A DNA stretch of 64,000 nucleotides, from positions 262,654 through 326,653 of the forward strand of contig JAPOZO010000052.1 of the NCBI GenBank assembly GCA_026706025.1. The letters run 5' to 3'. Source of the stretch: Candidatus Poribacteria bacterium (GTDB taxonomy: Bacteria; Poribacteria; WGA-4E; WGA-3G). A model generated the notes under the pieces. That model had not been told where the DNA came from, made no database searches, and saw only the letters and a program-made list of their open reading frames with translations. Below, piece by piece: positions 7,831 to 16,757 of the stretch; the first letter of the stretch is position 1, and each line of letters starts with the position of its first letter. The position numbers and the translations under genes were made by a program.

Positions 7831-9570
7831 ATGGATGCACTCGCGTCTAACACCCTTTCAAAGCGAGACAGTTCTTATAGTTGCTTTTATTGTACTTTTA
7901 AATCCGATTGGCTGGTTTTAATTACCGCAATTTCTGCCCTACTTCTTACGCTGATACCACTTCCCGCACTATCAATAGAATCTCCTATCCATTTCACAGA
8001 TGTTACCGATGTTGCTGGTATCCACTTTAAACACACAGACGGTGCAGCTGGCGAATTTCATCTTCCTGAGACGCTCGGCGCAGGCGGTGCATTCCTTGAT
8101 TATGACAACGATGGCGACCTTGATCTCTATCTCGTCAATAGTGCTGCACCAAGTATGCTTTACCGAAATAACGGCAATGGCACTTTCACCGATATCACAC
8201 CGTCTGCTGGTGTCAGCAATCAAGGAAGTTATGGACACGGGGTTGCCTGCGGAGATTACGACAATGACAGTTACGTGGATATTTACGTAACTAATTTCGG
8301 TGCGAACCGACTCTATCATAACAACGGCGACGGTACGTTCACCGATGTCACAACGAAATCAGGTACAGGCGACACGCGCTGGAGCAGTAGCGCGACCTTT
8401 TTTGATTACAACTCGGATGGCTACCTGGATCTCTATGTTGTTAACTACCTGAATTATAAGTTAGATGCCTCCTATCCTCCGTGTTTCGAGACTCCCGCGT
8501 TCGGCGCAACCGAGAGGGTACGCGGTTACTGCCATCCGAAACACTTTGAAGGCGCGCCTGACAGGCTCTATCGAAACAACGGTGACGGCACCTTTACCGA
8601 TGTAACGGAGGCTGCCAACATTCGAGATCCGGGTGGCATGTTTCTCGGCAAAGGATTAGGCGTTGTTGCCGCGGACTTTGATGCCGATGGTAATCCTGAT
8701 CTCTACGTTGCCAACGACGACACACCAAACTATCTCTTCTATAACAACGGCGATGGCACTTTTGCCGAGATAGCCATCCTCACAGGTTGTGCATACAGTG
8801 CTGATGGCATCGCTCAAGCCGGTATGGGGGTTGATGCCGGTGATTACAACGGCGACGGCTTTCTTGATCTCTTTGTCACCAATTTTTCTTATGAGACGAA
8901 TACCCTCTATCGGAATAACGGGGACGGCACTTTCACTGATGTGAGTTATAAAGCACAACTCGGTGAGGAGAGTTATCTCTCTTTGGGGTTCGGCACCGGA
9001 TTTTTCGATGCCGATAACGATGGGCATCTCGATATTTTCGTCGCTAATGGACATATCTTTCCGACCGTTGAGCGAACCACAGATGTACTTTCGTATAAGC
9101 AATCGAATCAACTCTTCTGGAATCAAGGCGATGGCACTTTTGCTGAGGTCGGGTTTGAGGATCGTCCTGCTGTCAGCCGCAGCACCTTCTTCGGAGATTA
9201 CGATAACGACGGTGACACAGACTTACTTGTCACACAGTTGAACGGCGCGGTGACCCTTCTCCGAAATGAGAGTCAAACCGCCAACAACTGGCTCCGACTC
9301 AAACTCATCGGCACCCGCAGCAATCGCGACGGCATCGGGACACGCGTAACATTGACCATCGGTTCTGAATCTCAGACGCGCGAAGTACGTATGGGGTCAA
9401 GTTATCTCAGTAGCAACGATCCGAGGGTGCTTTTTGGAATAGAGGCGGGCGATGTTGTTGATAAACTTAAAATCCGCTGGCAAAGCGGTGCTGTACAGAT
9501 ATTGGAGAACCTCACAGTCAATCAAGAACTCGTTGTAACCGAACCTCTTTCAGAAGTACAAGTAAGATAA
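7831..9570 (+). CDS. CRTAC1-like protein with FG-GAP/VCBS repeats and ASPIC/UnbV domain
   Basis: 579 residues with a hydrophobic N-terminal segment (LVLITAISALLLTLIPLPAL, about 29-48), probably a signal peptide with a long n-region. At least six FG-GAP/VCBS calcium-loop repeats follow, for example DYDNDGDLDLYLVN, DYDNDSYVDIYVTN, DFDADGNPDLYVAN and DYNGDGFLDLFVTN, each with an NNG[DN]GTF partner. The C-terminus (NNWLRLKLIGTRSNRDGIGT, then a KIRWQSG segment) is the ASPIC/UnbV domain. This makes an extracellular seven-bladed propeller. Its ligand is not known. It sits 12 bases after the glycohydrolase stop. Confidence 0.88.
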   Translation: MDALASNTLSKRDSSYSCFYCTFKSDWLVLITAISALLLTLIPLPALSIESPIHFTDVTDVAGIHFKHTDGAAGEFHLPETLGAGGAFLDYDNDGDLDLYLVNSAAPSMLYRNNGNGTFTDITPSAGVSNQGSYGHGVACGDYDNDSYVDIYVTNFGANRLYHNNGDGTFTDVTTKSGTGDTRWSSSATFFDYNSDGYLDLYVVNYLNYKLDASYPPCFETPAFGATERVRGYCHPKHFEGAPDRLYRNNGDGTFTDVTEAANIRDPGGMFLGKGLGVVAADFDADGNPDLYVANDDTPNYLFYNNGDGTFAEIAILTGCAYSADGIAQAGMGVDAGDYNGDGFLDLFVTNFSYETNTLYRNNGDGTFTDVSYKAQLGEESYLSLGFGTGFFDADNDGHLDIFVANGHIFPTVERTTDVLSYKQSNQLFWNQGDGTFAEVGFEDRPAVSRSTFFGDYDNDGDTDLLVTQLNGAVTLLRNESQTANNWLRLKLIGTRSNRDGIGTRVTLTIGSESQTREVRMGSSYLSSNDPRVLFGIEAGDVVDKLKIRWQSGAVQILENLTVNQELVVTEPLSEVQVR

Positions 9571-9846
9571 CCGTGTAAATCCTCAAACCTGGTCAAGAAT
9601 TAACCAGAAACCTGACCGAAACGAAGTGGAGGGAAGACCAAGGACGATAAATAAAAAAGTGATAAATTGTCCTGATTGATCTGTTTTTCCTGCCAGATTA
9701 GCAAGTTGGATGCCAAAGTGGCACAGGCTTTGGTGTGCAATGACCCGTTTTCGACCGCCAAGGAGAAAAAGAAAATGGCATGAATCTTGCTCCAATATAA
9801 ATATCGTTGTAATTTATATGAAATACGAACGACGAGGAGGTTCATC

Positions 9847-12429
9847 ATGAGATTTGATAGATTAACAATTAAAACACAAGAAGCACTCGAAACAGCACAA
9901 AATTTAGCAACAGATGCGCAAAACCCTGAACTTAGCGTTGAACATTTAATGTTGGCACTTATCAAACAAAGTGACGGGATTGTCACACCGATTTTTCAGA
10001 AATTAGGTGTCGATATTGCCGGCGTTACGTCAGCAATCGAGGCTGCCGTTGAAAAAGCACCTAAAGTGCAGGGCGCAGCTTCTGAAATGCGCATCAGCCA
10101 GGCCCTACAATCCGTTCTGGATACCGGATTCAAAGAGGCGACAGCACTTAAGGACGCGTACGTCAGTACAGAACATCTTTTGATAGCGTGCACCGAAGCG
10201 AAGCAGACGGAAGTGGGTAAAATCCTTCGGGAAGCCGGTGTAACGAAAGACAAAATCCTCAAGGCACTCGTTGATATCCGTGGCAACCAACGCATCACTG
10301 ATCAAAATCCAGAGGACAAATACCAAGCACTGACCCGATTCGGTCGGGAACTCACACAGGAAGCAATTTCAGGCAAACTCGACCCGGTTATCGGGCGTGA
10401 TGATGAAATCCGACGCGTGATGCAGGTACTCTCCCGAAGACGGAAAAATAATCCGGTGCTAATCGGTGAACCCGGTGTCGGAAAAACAGCGATTGTGGAA
10501 GGGTTGGCACAACGGATCGCTGACGGTGATGTGCCAGAGAGTCTTCGTGAGAAGCGGCTCATCGCTCTCGATTTAGGCGCGCTCATCGCAGGCAGTAAAT
10601 ACCGCGGTGAATTTGAAGATCGGTTGAAAGCCGTCCTTGCCGATGTGGAGCAAGCAGAGGGACAAGTCGTTCTCTTTATTGACGAACTCCATACCATCGT
10701 CGGCGCAGGGGCTGCTGAAGGTGCTGTCGATGCATCCAACATGCTCAAACCGGCATTGGCACGCGGCGAATTGCGGTGTATCGGTGCGACGACGCTTGAC
10801 GAGTATCGCAAACACATTGAGAAGGACGCTGCCTTGGAACGCCGGTTCCAACCCGTCCAAGTTGAAGAGCCTTCGGTTGAAGACACGATCGCGATTCTAC
10901 GTGGCTTGAAGGAGCGTTATGAAACGCATCACGGCGTGCAAATTCAGGACAACGCTATTGTCGCTGCTGCTACACTCTCAAAACGTTATATCTCGGAACG
11001 GTTCCTACCCGATAAAGCCGTGGATTTGGTGGACGAAGCCGCGTCGCGCCTACGGATTGAGATTGACAGTGTGCCTGAGGAGATTGACGAGGTGGAACGT
11101 CGCATCATCCAACTCCAGATAGAGCAGCAGGCATTGGAGAAAGAGGAGGACAGCGCATCACAACAACGGCTTGAAAAACTGATCGCAGAACTTGCGGAAC
11201 TCAAAGCGCAAGCGGACGCACTCAAAGCCGCATGGCAGAACGAAAAAGCAAGTTTGACGCAGATTGGCGAGTTGATGGAGCAGATTGAGGCACTCCGCAT
11301 TGAATCCGAGCAAGCCAAACGTTCTGGAAACCTCGCCAGAGCCTCGGAACTGGAATACGGTAGGATACCGGAATTAGAATCGCAACTCAAAAATGTTCAA
11401 GAGGCTATAGAAACGAACACACAAGGTACACAGATGCTCAAAGAGCAGGTCGGTGCAGAGGACATTGCCGAAATTGTTGCGAAGTGGACCGGTATCCCTG
11501 TTTATCGGCTCATGGAGGGCGAGACCCAGAAACTGATCCACATGGAAGCGCGTTTGCGTGAACAGGTGATCGGACAGGATGAAGCAGTAAGTGCTGTCTC
11601 GAATGCAATTCGTCGTGCCCGCGTCGGTCTCGGTGATCCGGATCGCCCCCTCGGTTCTTTCCTCTTTATGGGGCCCACGGGTGTCGGTAAAACGCATCTC
11701 GCCAAATCGCTCGCTGAGTTCTTGTTTGACGATGCGAACGCTATGGCGCGTATTGATATGAGCGAGTACATGGAAAAGCACACCGTCTCCCGCTTAATCG
11801 GCGCACCACCCGGATACGTCGGCTACGATGAAGGTGGGCAGCTAACCGAAGCTGTCAGACGGCACCCGTATTGCGTCATCCTGCTCGACGAAGTAGAGAA
11901 GGCACATCCAGAGGTGTTCAACGTTTTGCTCCAGATGCTTGACGATGGTCGAATGACGGACGGGCAAGGACGTACGGTTGATTTCAAGAATACGGTTGTC
12001 ATCATGACCTCCAATATTGGTAGCCAGTGGATTAGCGATGCACTTTTGGATGGAAAAGAAATTCGACGAAAGGTGATGGAAGCGGTACAAGCGCATTTCC
12101 CACCCGAATTCCTGAACCGTATTGACGACTTGATTATCTTTGACCGGCTCGGTATTGAAGAACTGAAACAGATTGTCGCACTGGAACTTACGCAGTTGAG
12201 CCATCGCTTCGCTGAGAAGGAGATGACCTTGACCCTCTCTGAACCCGCAAACGAGGCATTGGTGGAACGCGGATTTGATATGGTGTACGGTGCGCGTCCG
12301 CTTCGCCGAACGATCCAACGGGATATTCTTAATCCCTTGGCAATCCAAATTCTGGAAGGCACTTTCCACAACGGTGACGCAATTGCTGTTGATTTTGAGA
12401 ATGAGGCATTTGTTTTTAAGCGGGCGTAA
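9847..12429 (+). CDS. clpB: ATP-dependent disaggregase ClpB
   Basis: 860 residues from ATG 9847, chosen because GAGGAGG precedes it closely; an in-frame TTG 60 bases upstream lacks this. ClpB rescues aggregated protein with DnaK. Order of parts: Clp N domain (1-145), first AAA+ module with Walker A GEPGVGKT and Walker [11 protein letters not shown], the long M-domain coiled coil (about 410-520), and second AAA+ module with Walker A GPTGVGKT and Walker [17 protein letters not shown]-terminal D2-small domain completes it. Full length and intact. No CIRCE element is visible in the 276 bases upstream. Confidence 0.96.
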   Translation: MRFDRLTIKTQEALETAQNLATDAQNPELSVEHLMLALIKQSDGIVTPIFQKLGVDIAGVTSAIEAAVEKAPKVQGAASEMRISQALQSVLDTGFKEATALKDAYVSTEHLLIACTEAKQTEVGKILREAGVTKDKILKALVDIRGNQRITDQNPEDKYQALTRFGRELTQEAISGKLDPVIGRDDEIRRVMQVLSRRRKNNPVLIGEPGVGKTAIVEGLAQRIADGDVPESLREKRLIALDLGALIAGSKYRGEFEDRLKAVLADVEQAEGQVVLFIDELHTIVGAGAAEGAVDASNMLKPALARGELRCIGATTLDEYRKHIEKDAALERRFQPVQVEEPSVEDTIAILRGLKERYETHHGVQIQDNAIVAAATLSKRYISERFLPDKAVDLVDEAASRLRIEIDSVPEEIDEVERRIIQLQIEQQALEKEEDSASQQRLEKLIAELAELKAQADALKAAWQNEKASLTQIGELMEQIEALRIESEQAKRSGNLARASELEYGRIPELESQLKNVQEAIETNTQGTQMLKEQVGAEDIAEIVAKWTGIPVYRLMEGETQKLIHMEARLREQVIGQDEAVSAVSNAIRRARVGLGDPDRPLGSFLFMGPTGVGKTHLAKSLAEFLFDDANAMARIDMSEYMEKHTVSRLIGAPPGYVGYDEGGQLTEAVRRHPYCVILLDEVEKAHPEVFNVLLQMLDDGRMTDGQGRTVDFKNTVVIMTSNIGSQWISDALLDGKEIRRKVMEAVQAHFPPEFLNRIDDLIIFDRLGIEELKQIVALELTQLSHRFAEKEMTLTLSEPANEALVERGFDMVYGARPLRRTIQRDILNPLAIQILEGTFHNGDAIAVDFENEAFVFKRA

Positions 12430-12443
12430 TTTAATGAATGACT

Positions 12444-12472
12444 GTAGGGCGAGGTCTTGGCACCTCGTCCAC
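12444..12472. repeat. GTAGGGCGAGGT palindromic intergenic repeat, copy 2
   Basis: GTAGGGCGAGGTC faces GGCACCTCGTCCAC as an imperfect hairpin, directly downstream of clpB, where it could act as a transcription end. Confidence 0.7.
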
Positions 12473-12528
12473 CCTTTTGTCAAAGACAGTCTTGACACAA
12501 ACGCTTTCTTGGTAAAATGCGTGAAAAT

Positions 12529-12557
12529 TTGACATCCGTGTGATTCTATGTTATATT
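12529..12557 (+). promoter_or_regulatory. sigma-70 promoter for the mazE-like gene
   Basis: TTGACA (12529-12534), a 17-base spacer, then TATATT (12552-12557), 39 bases before the GTG start. A second, weaker TTGACA/TAAAAT pair with a 15-base spacer lies just upstream (12492-12518). Confidence 0.7.
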
Positions 12558-12595
12558 ACAACGCATAGATCCGCGAAAATACAAGGAGTTATCTC

Positions 12596-12847
12596 GTGAA
12601 AAAACCAAATTGTGCACCAGCGAAAATTCCAGCCAAAGTGCCAAAATCCGGCTTGCGGAAAGGTGATGTTGAAATTGTGAACACGGACATTCCACCTAAG
12701 AAAGAGCGACAGGAACCCGTACCGCCCCCGAACTATACCCTGGAGGAACTCTTAGCTAAAGTGCCAGAACCCACAACCAGAGGACCAGAACCCAATTTTT
12801 CGGGTGAAGTTGACACGGGGCCACCAGTGGGCAAAGAAGTATGGTGA
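12596..12847 (+). CDS. MazE-like antitoxin with degenerate DNA-binding half
   Basis: 83 residues, GTG start after AAGGAG. The C-terminal part YTLEELLAKV, and then DTGPPVGKEVW, is the toxin-binding tail of MazE-type antitoxins. The N-terminal half keeps only pieces of the AbrB swapped-hairpin fold (KVPKSGLRKGDVEIV), with an apparent loss of a few residues between PKS and GL and a proline-rich replacement (EPVPPPN) of the last strand. It sits 9 bases before a MazF gene broken by a stop codon. It may still bind toxin but probably binds DNA poorly. Confidence 0.7.
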   Translation: MKKPNCAPAKIPAKVPKSGLRKGDVEIVNTDIPPKKERQEPVPPPNYTLEELLAKVPEPTTRGPEPNFSGEVDTGPPVGKEVW

Positions 12848-12856
12848 GATTAGCTT

Positions 12857-13231
12857 ATGTATGTTCCAAGACACGGTGATATAGTGTGGATCGACTTCAA
12901 TCCACAAATAGGTCACGAACAGGCAAAAGAACGTCCAGCCCTTGTTCTATCCGAAGAACTCTACAATCGCAGACTGTGATTAGCAATTATGTGTCCAATT
13001 ACGACAAGTCGAAAACCTTATCGCGTAGACCTTGATGTGCCTATTTCTGTTGGGGTAACGATCCGCAATAGGAATAATACTGAGGTTTTTGAACTCACCG
13101 GAGTTATACAGGCCGATCACATTAAGAGCCTGGACTGGTGGGAAAGACGTGCCAGATACGCAGGTGATATGCCAGATGCAACGGTCATTCAAGTTTTGCA
13201 AATACTTGGGAAGCTCGTGAAAATCTGGTAA
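12857..13231 (+). pseudogene. mazF/PemK endoribonuclease toxin broken by an in-frame TGA
   Basis: From ATG 12857 the frame reads YVPRHGDIVWIDFNPQIGHE and then QAKERPALVLSEELYNRRL, which is the N-terminus of MazF/PemK toxins. It stops at TGA 12977-12979. The same frame then continues without any shift as LAIMCPITTSRKPYRVDLDV and ends ILGKLVKIW at TAA 13231, which is the rest of the family. A single nonsense base change therefore explains the break; the residue at this place is normally not a stop. An intact toxin would cleave mRNA. TGA is an ordinary stop elsewhere here, so recoding is unlikely. Confidence 0.85.
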
Positions 13232-13235
13232 GGAA

Positions 13236-13826
13236 TTATGAGATGACTTCTGGGACGCGTCTGTAGATATCCTGCAATGGTAGTTCGCATCCAATAGAAG
13301 CGAGGCTTAACACACCTTCAAGGGCGTGCAGCTCGGTCTGAACCCACTGTGTCTTAGCAAGGCGATAGTGTTCAACGCGAACCCTGTCTTGTGAAACGAG
13401 GATGTATTCCTGCAAAGAGGCGAGTTCTTGATAGTGCCTAAATTTTTCGCCTTTGTCATACACTTCAGTTGAAGGTGAAAGTACTTCTATCACAAGAGTA
13501 GGGTTGAGGAGTGTGTCAAACACATTATCCTCAAATTCGGGTTCGCCGCAGAAAATGACGACATCAGGATAAAAATAGGCACCTTTTGGTCCCGTTCTCA
13601 CACGCATATTGCTTATACAGACATCCCAATCCTGCCCACGCAATTGGATGTTAAGTTCAGTTCCTATATCCACCGTGATAAGATTATGAGCGAAATTCGC
13701 CCTGGGCATTACGCGTATTTCTCCGTTGAGATATTCACTTTTGACCGTAGCCTTACGTTCCAAAGCGAGATACTCCTCTGGCGTGATGTAGGTTTCTGCT
13801 GCGAGAGATGACATGTCCGTTTCCAT
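13236..13826 (-). CDS. Uma2-like (DUF820) restriction-endonuclease-fold protein
   Basis: 196 residues from the start METDMSS; an upstream in-frame extension of 24 residues is less likely, and MSS at 13814 is also possible. It begins with YITPEEYLALERKATVKSEY, the family hallmark with its conserved E-Y-L-N-G strand after it. The PD-(D/E)xK-like core follows: YFYPDVVIFCGEP, then PTLVIEVLSPST, then YDKGEKFRHYQEL and LQEYILVSQD. These proteins are common in repeat-rich genomes, and most have no known role. It converges on the mazF pseudogene with 4 bases between. Confidence 0.82.
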   Translation of the reverse strand: METDMSSLAAETYITPEEYLALERKATVKSEYLNGEIRVMPRANFAHNLITVDIGTELNIQLRGQDWDVCISNMRVRTGPKGAYFYPDVVIFCGEPEFEDNVFDTLLNPTLVIEVLSPSTEVYDKGEKFRHYQELASLQEYILVSQDRVRVEHYRLAKTQWVQTELHALEGVLSLASIGCELPLQDIYRRVPEVIS

Positions 13827-14029
13827 GAATATGATGAATCTTAAGCATTCTGTAGTTGAATTATAGCATATCATGAGAAGGATTGCAACGGTCTTCAATT
13901 AGTTTTTCCGTATTTTGAATCTGCCTTTCAAGTACTCTTGGCTTTAGTACCTACTTCCAGTCGCGATGTTTACCTAAAACAGATGGAAACCTAAAAACTG
14001 CATGATTATATTTCTCTAACAAACCCTCC

Positions 14030-14058
14030 TTGACAATTCGATGTGTGCAGGGTATAAT
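14030..14058 (+). promoter_or_regulatory. sigma-70 promoter for trpA
   Basis: TTGACA (14030-14035), 17-base spacer, TATAAT (14053-14058), a consensus promoter ending 39 bases before the trpA ATG. There is no leader peptide or attenuator in the short space left. Confidence 0.85.
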
Positions 14059-14097
14059 TAAAAAAACGCAACAGGAAGCTGAGACTCACGTATACCC

Positions 14098-14898
14098 ATG
14101 AATCGAATTGACGCAAAATTTCAAGAACTCCGAGACCGAGGGGCGAGCGCATTTATGCCCTACGTCTGCGCGGGAGATCCGAACCCCGAACTTACCCCCA
14201 AACTCTTTCTCACGCTTGAGGAAGCGGGTGCAGACCTTATTGAACTCGGTGTCCCTTTTTCCGATCCAATCGCAGACGGACCGACCATCCAGCGCGCAAG
14301 CGAGCGTGCACTCGCACATAACATCTCACTCCAAGAGATTCTGGAGATCGTGGCATCCCTCCGTAAAGAGACAGACCTCCCGATTGCTCTCATGAGTTAC
14401 TATAACCCGATCTTTCGGATGGGAGAGAAGGCATTTTGCGAAGCAGCACAAGAAGCAGGCGTTGACGGTCTTATCGTGCCAGACCTGCCACCAGAACAGG
14501 GACAGCCACTGCTTGAAGTTGCCCCACAATATAACCTCGCCACGATTTTCCTGGTCGCGCCGACAAGCCCACCAGAACGGATGAAATTAATTGCATCCGT
14601 CAGCACAGGATTTATCTATTGTGTTTCAGTAACGGGTGTAACAGGTGCGCGGACAAAGTTATCAGACGAAGTCGCGCCGATGATCACAGAACTCCGTAAA
14701 CACACAGATAAACCGATTAGTGTCGGCTTTGGTATATCAACGCCCGAGCAGGCAAAACAAGTCACTGAACTCGCTGATGGGGCGATTGTGGCAAGTGCTA
14801 TTATCAATGTTTACGAAAAGCATATCAACGACGAAGCGAAATTACTCACCGCAGTGAAGCAATTCGCGTCGGATTTAGCAGCAGGGGTAAAGCCGTAG
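14098..14898 (+). CDS. trpA: tryptophan synthase alpha chain
   Basis: 266 residues, normal length. It would split indole-3-glycerol phosphate into indole and glyceraldehyde 3-phosphate, passing indole to TrpB. Motifs: FMPYVCAGDP, the catalytic Glu in LIELGVPFSDPIADGPTIQ, the catalytic Asp in DGLIVPDLPPEQ, and the phosphate loops VTGVTGARTK and SVGFGISTPEQ. trpB is not in the window and the gene has its own strong promoter, so it stands alone. Its stop codon abuts a toxin remnant on the other strand. Confidence 0.96.
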   Translation: MNRIDAKFQELRDRGASAFMPYVCAGDPNPELTPKLFLTLEEAGADLIELGVPFSDPIADGPTIQRASERALAHNISLQEILEIVASLRKETDLPIALMSYYNPIFRMGEKAFCEAAQEAGVDGLIVPDLPPEQGQPLLEVAPQYNLATIFLVAPTSPPERMKLIASVSTGFIYCVSVTGVTGARTKLSDEVAPMITELRKHTDKPISVGFGISTPEQAKQVTELADGAIVASAIINVYEKHINDEAKLLTAVKQFASDLAAGVKP

Positions 14899-14936
14899 AG
14901 TTGACCGTAAACATTATTCAGAACAACGCGCGGTTT
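14898..14936 (-). pseudogene. possible 5' stub of a PIN-domain (VapC-like) toxin gene
   Basis: In the frame that overlaps the end of the small antitoxin-like gene, the minus strand reads KPRVVLNNVYGQL. This resembles the opening of PIN toxins (RVVLDTNV-Y-), with one codon missing, and then runs straight into the 3' end of trpA. The stub would fit a vapBC arrangement whose toxin was deleted. It is short, so the reading is tentative. Confidence 0.35.
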
Positions 14937-15129
14937 GCCTGGTATATTCTTCCTTGCAAAGTTCGGTAACCGCACGTTGGATGTCTGCACATACCTCCGC
15001 TTCACTTGTTCCTCTATTTTTTCTCTGAACACTTTCCATGACGCGTCGGAGTTCATTCCAAGCCGCTGCCTTCTTTTGTTTGGAATGGAGTTTACAGATT
15101 TTCTTGTCGGAAAGATTTGGCGCATTCAC
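14914..15129 (-). CDS. small antitoxin-like protein
   Basis: 71 residues, GTG start with AAGGAG 8 bases upstream, which is why I accept this short frame. The pattern AAWNELRRVMESVQRKNRG, and then SEAEVCADIQRAVTEL, looks like the short charged antitoxins found before PIN toxins. The conserved E-V-x-x-D-I-x-x-A-V spacing is present. No complete toxin follows; only a stub overlaps the end before trpA begins on the opposite strand. It could be an orphan antitoxin. Confidence 0.55.
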   Translation of the reverse strand: MNAPNLSDKKICKLHSKQKKAAAWNELRRVMESVQRKNRGTSEAEVCADIQRAVTELCKEEYTRQTARCSE

Positions 15130-15154
15130 AATTGACTCTCCTTAAATTTTGCAC

Positions 15155-16057
15155 TTACATCCCGCGCTTGATGCCGAATTCCGCTTCAAATGCCTCCCAA
15201 ATATCTTCTGAGATCTCAGCCGTTGCCGCTTCATATCCGTCTTCCACTTGCGCTGTGTCAGCCGGACCAAACATAACAACACCTTCTATCGGGGCAGCGA
15301 GACAAAACTGCATCGCCAAGTGTCGGATATTGACATCACGTTCCTGACACCACCTCCACATCGCATAAGCCTTCGGTTCCGCATCAGGATTCCGGCGACG
15401 TTCGTCTTCAACCTTGGGTTCCGCCCCTGTCAAACTCCCCATGCCCAATGGACTCGCGAGGATAATGCCGACATCGTGTTCGCGTGCCAACGGCAAGGTT
15501 GTCTCTGCCACAGATTGCGATAACAGCGTATAGTCTAAGAAGGTCAGGATAATGTCAATATGCCCCGTTTCGATCAGTTCCTTGTGGAATTCATGAGAAC
15601 GCACGCCAGCACCGATGTGTCGAATAGCACCCTCCACCTTCATCTCTAACAACGTATCTAACGCGCAACCCGGTGCCAATACGCTCTCCATATCAATCGG
15701 ATCGTGAATAAGTACGGCATCGAGGTAATCTGTGCGGAGGTCTTTGAGACTGTTGGTGACACTCCAACGAGTGCCATCTGCGGAGAAATCTTTCCGCCGT
15801 TCTGGGTGCGTGCCTACTTTGGCTTGTAGGTAGACCTTTTCTCGCAATCCATCGGAGAGGGCTTCTCCCCAGAGGTGTTCCGCGTGCCCGGGATAAGTGT
15901 CGATGTAATTAATACCGAGTTCGATACCGCGCCGGATCGCGCCGATGACTTCAGCATCCGGTTTCTGCCAGATCCACGCTGCACCGAGTGCCAGAGATCT
16001 CGGGTGCATCTCCGTACGCCCCATCCGTCGTGTCTCTAATTTTGTGGTGGTTTCCAT
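15155..16057 (-). CDS. aldo/keto reductase family protein with altered catalytic site
   Basis: 300 residues with the (beta/alpha)8 AKR plan: TRRMGRTEMHPRSLALGAAW at the start, then the GINYIDTYPGHAEHLWGEAL segment, VYLQAKVGTHPERR, DYLDAVLIHDP, HIGAGVRSH, and a C-terminal GVVMFGPADTAQVEDGYEA cofactor region. The catalytic Asp, Lys (in AKVG) and His (in LIHDP) are visible. The position normally held by the catalytic Tyr of the D-T-x-x-x-Y motif appears to be His (IDTYPGH). It may have changed chemistry or rely on the nearby Tyr. AGGA precedes the ATG. Confidence 0.82.
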   Translation of the reverse strand: METTTKLETRRMGRTEMHPRSLALGAAWIWQKPDAEVIGAIRRGIELGINYIDTYPGHAEHLWGEALSDGLREKVYLQAKVGTHPERRKDFSADGTRWSVTNSLKDLRTDYLDAVLIHDPIDMESVLAPGCALDTLLEMKVEGAIRHIGAGVRSHEFHKELIETGHIDIILTFLDYTLLSQSVAETTLPLAREHDVGIILASPLGMGSLTGAEPKVEDERRRNPDAEPKAYAMWRWCQERDVNIRHLAMQFCLAAPIEGVVMFGPADTAQVEDGYEAATAEISEDIWEAFEAEFGIKRGM

Positions 16058-16071
16058 AATTGTCCTATAGG

Positions 16072-16149
16072 TTACGGCACGACGGCGCGTGCCTACTACC
16101 TTGCGAGTGGATTACGGCACGACGGCGCGTGCCTACTACCTTGCGAGTG
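16072..16149. repeat. 40-bp tandem duplication at a gene 3' end
   Basis: Two identical 38-base copies (16072-16109 and 16112-16149) repeat with a 40-base period. Each contains GGCACGACGGCGCGTGCC, which can form a hairpin (GGCACG/CGTGCC). The second copy includes the last codons and stop of the TPP-enzyme gene, so the first copy is a duplicate of that gene's end. Confidence 0.9.
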
Positions 16150-16735
16150 CTTGTCTGAGTTTATGTGTAGATTCCGCGAGCGACTCTTGTAGATATGGAT
16201 AAGGAAAACCGCCCCACCGATCCGGGGGTGGTTCGTATGCTTGCGCGATCTTCAGACTCACGAAAGTGGGTCCGGTTTCATTCCAGATTTTCGGCAGGTC
16301 GGCTGCAAGCGTGTCCGAATCATCAAATTCATAAACCCGTTCAAAACCGGTACCTTTTGCAATCATAGACCAACTGAACCCAGCATTACCATCAGGCACA
16401 GGTTGATTACCCGTTACCTCATAGGTGCCGTTGTCACAGACAAAAAGTAGATAGTTCGGTGGTGGCGTGTTCAAGGCGGTAATTGTTGCTAATGTACCTA
16501 AACACATCAACATGCTACCATCGCCGTTGAGCACAACTACCTTTTTGTCCGGTTTTGCGAGTGCGATGCCAAGGGCGAAATCGGCGGCATGTCCCATCGC
16601 GCTTCCGACGGAGGCGTAGTCTAACGGATGTGTCGATATTTTGCCCCACGGCACTGTAGTTCCCATCGTCGTGACAACGATTTCATCCGTCCGTTGATTT
16701 GCGATTAATTGTAGACATTCTTCCTTGATGAGCAT
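16136..16735 (-). CDS. thiamine-pyrophosphate enzyme, beta (TPP-binding) subunit
   Basis: 199 residues from ATG 16735, preceded by GGAG. It is only the TPP-binding half of a decarboxylase. The cofactor motif runs from GDGSML to the CDNGTYE segment about 27 residues later (the GDG...N Mg/diphosphate motif), and YASVGSAMGHAADFALGIAL is the substrate-side helix. Most similar in plan to sulfopyruvate or phosphonopyruvate decarboxylase beta subunits (ComE type). These need an alpha subunit carrying the pyrimidine-binding half, and none is adjacent. So it is an orphan beta subunit here. Confidence 0.75.
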   Translation of the reverse strand: MLIKEECLQLIANQRTDEIVVTTMGTTVPWGKISTHPLDYASVGSAMGHAADFALGIALAKPDKKVVVLNGDGSMLMCLGTLATITALNTPPPNYLLFVCDNGTYEVTGNQPVPDGNAGFSWSMIAKGTGFERVYEFDDSDTLAADLPKIWNETGPTFVSLKIAQAYEPPPDRWGGFPYPYLQESLAESTHKLRQALAR

Positions 16736-16757
16736 GATTTTCTCCAACAACTTGAGA

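Noticed and set aside
9719..9733. TGGCACAGGCTTTGG, like a sigma-54 promoter, upstream of clpB
   Set aside because: The -12 element reads GG, not GC, the site is 114 bases from the start codon, and no enhancer-binding protein is seen nearby.
9787..9846. TTG start 20 codons upstream of clpB
   Set aside because: The ATG at 9847 has a strong ribosome site and gives the standard ClpB N-terminus.
12977..12979. TGA in mazF as selenocysteine or tryptophan recoding
   Set aside because: TGA ends several intact genes here (for example at 7818 and 24201), MazF needs no selenocysteine, and the antitoxin is also degraded. A plain nonsense mutation is simpler.
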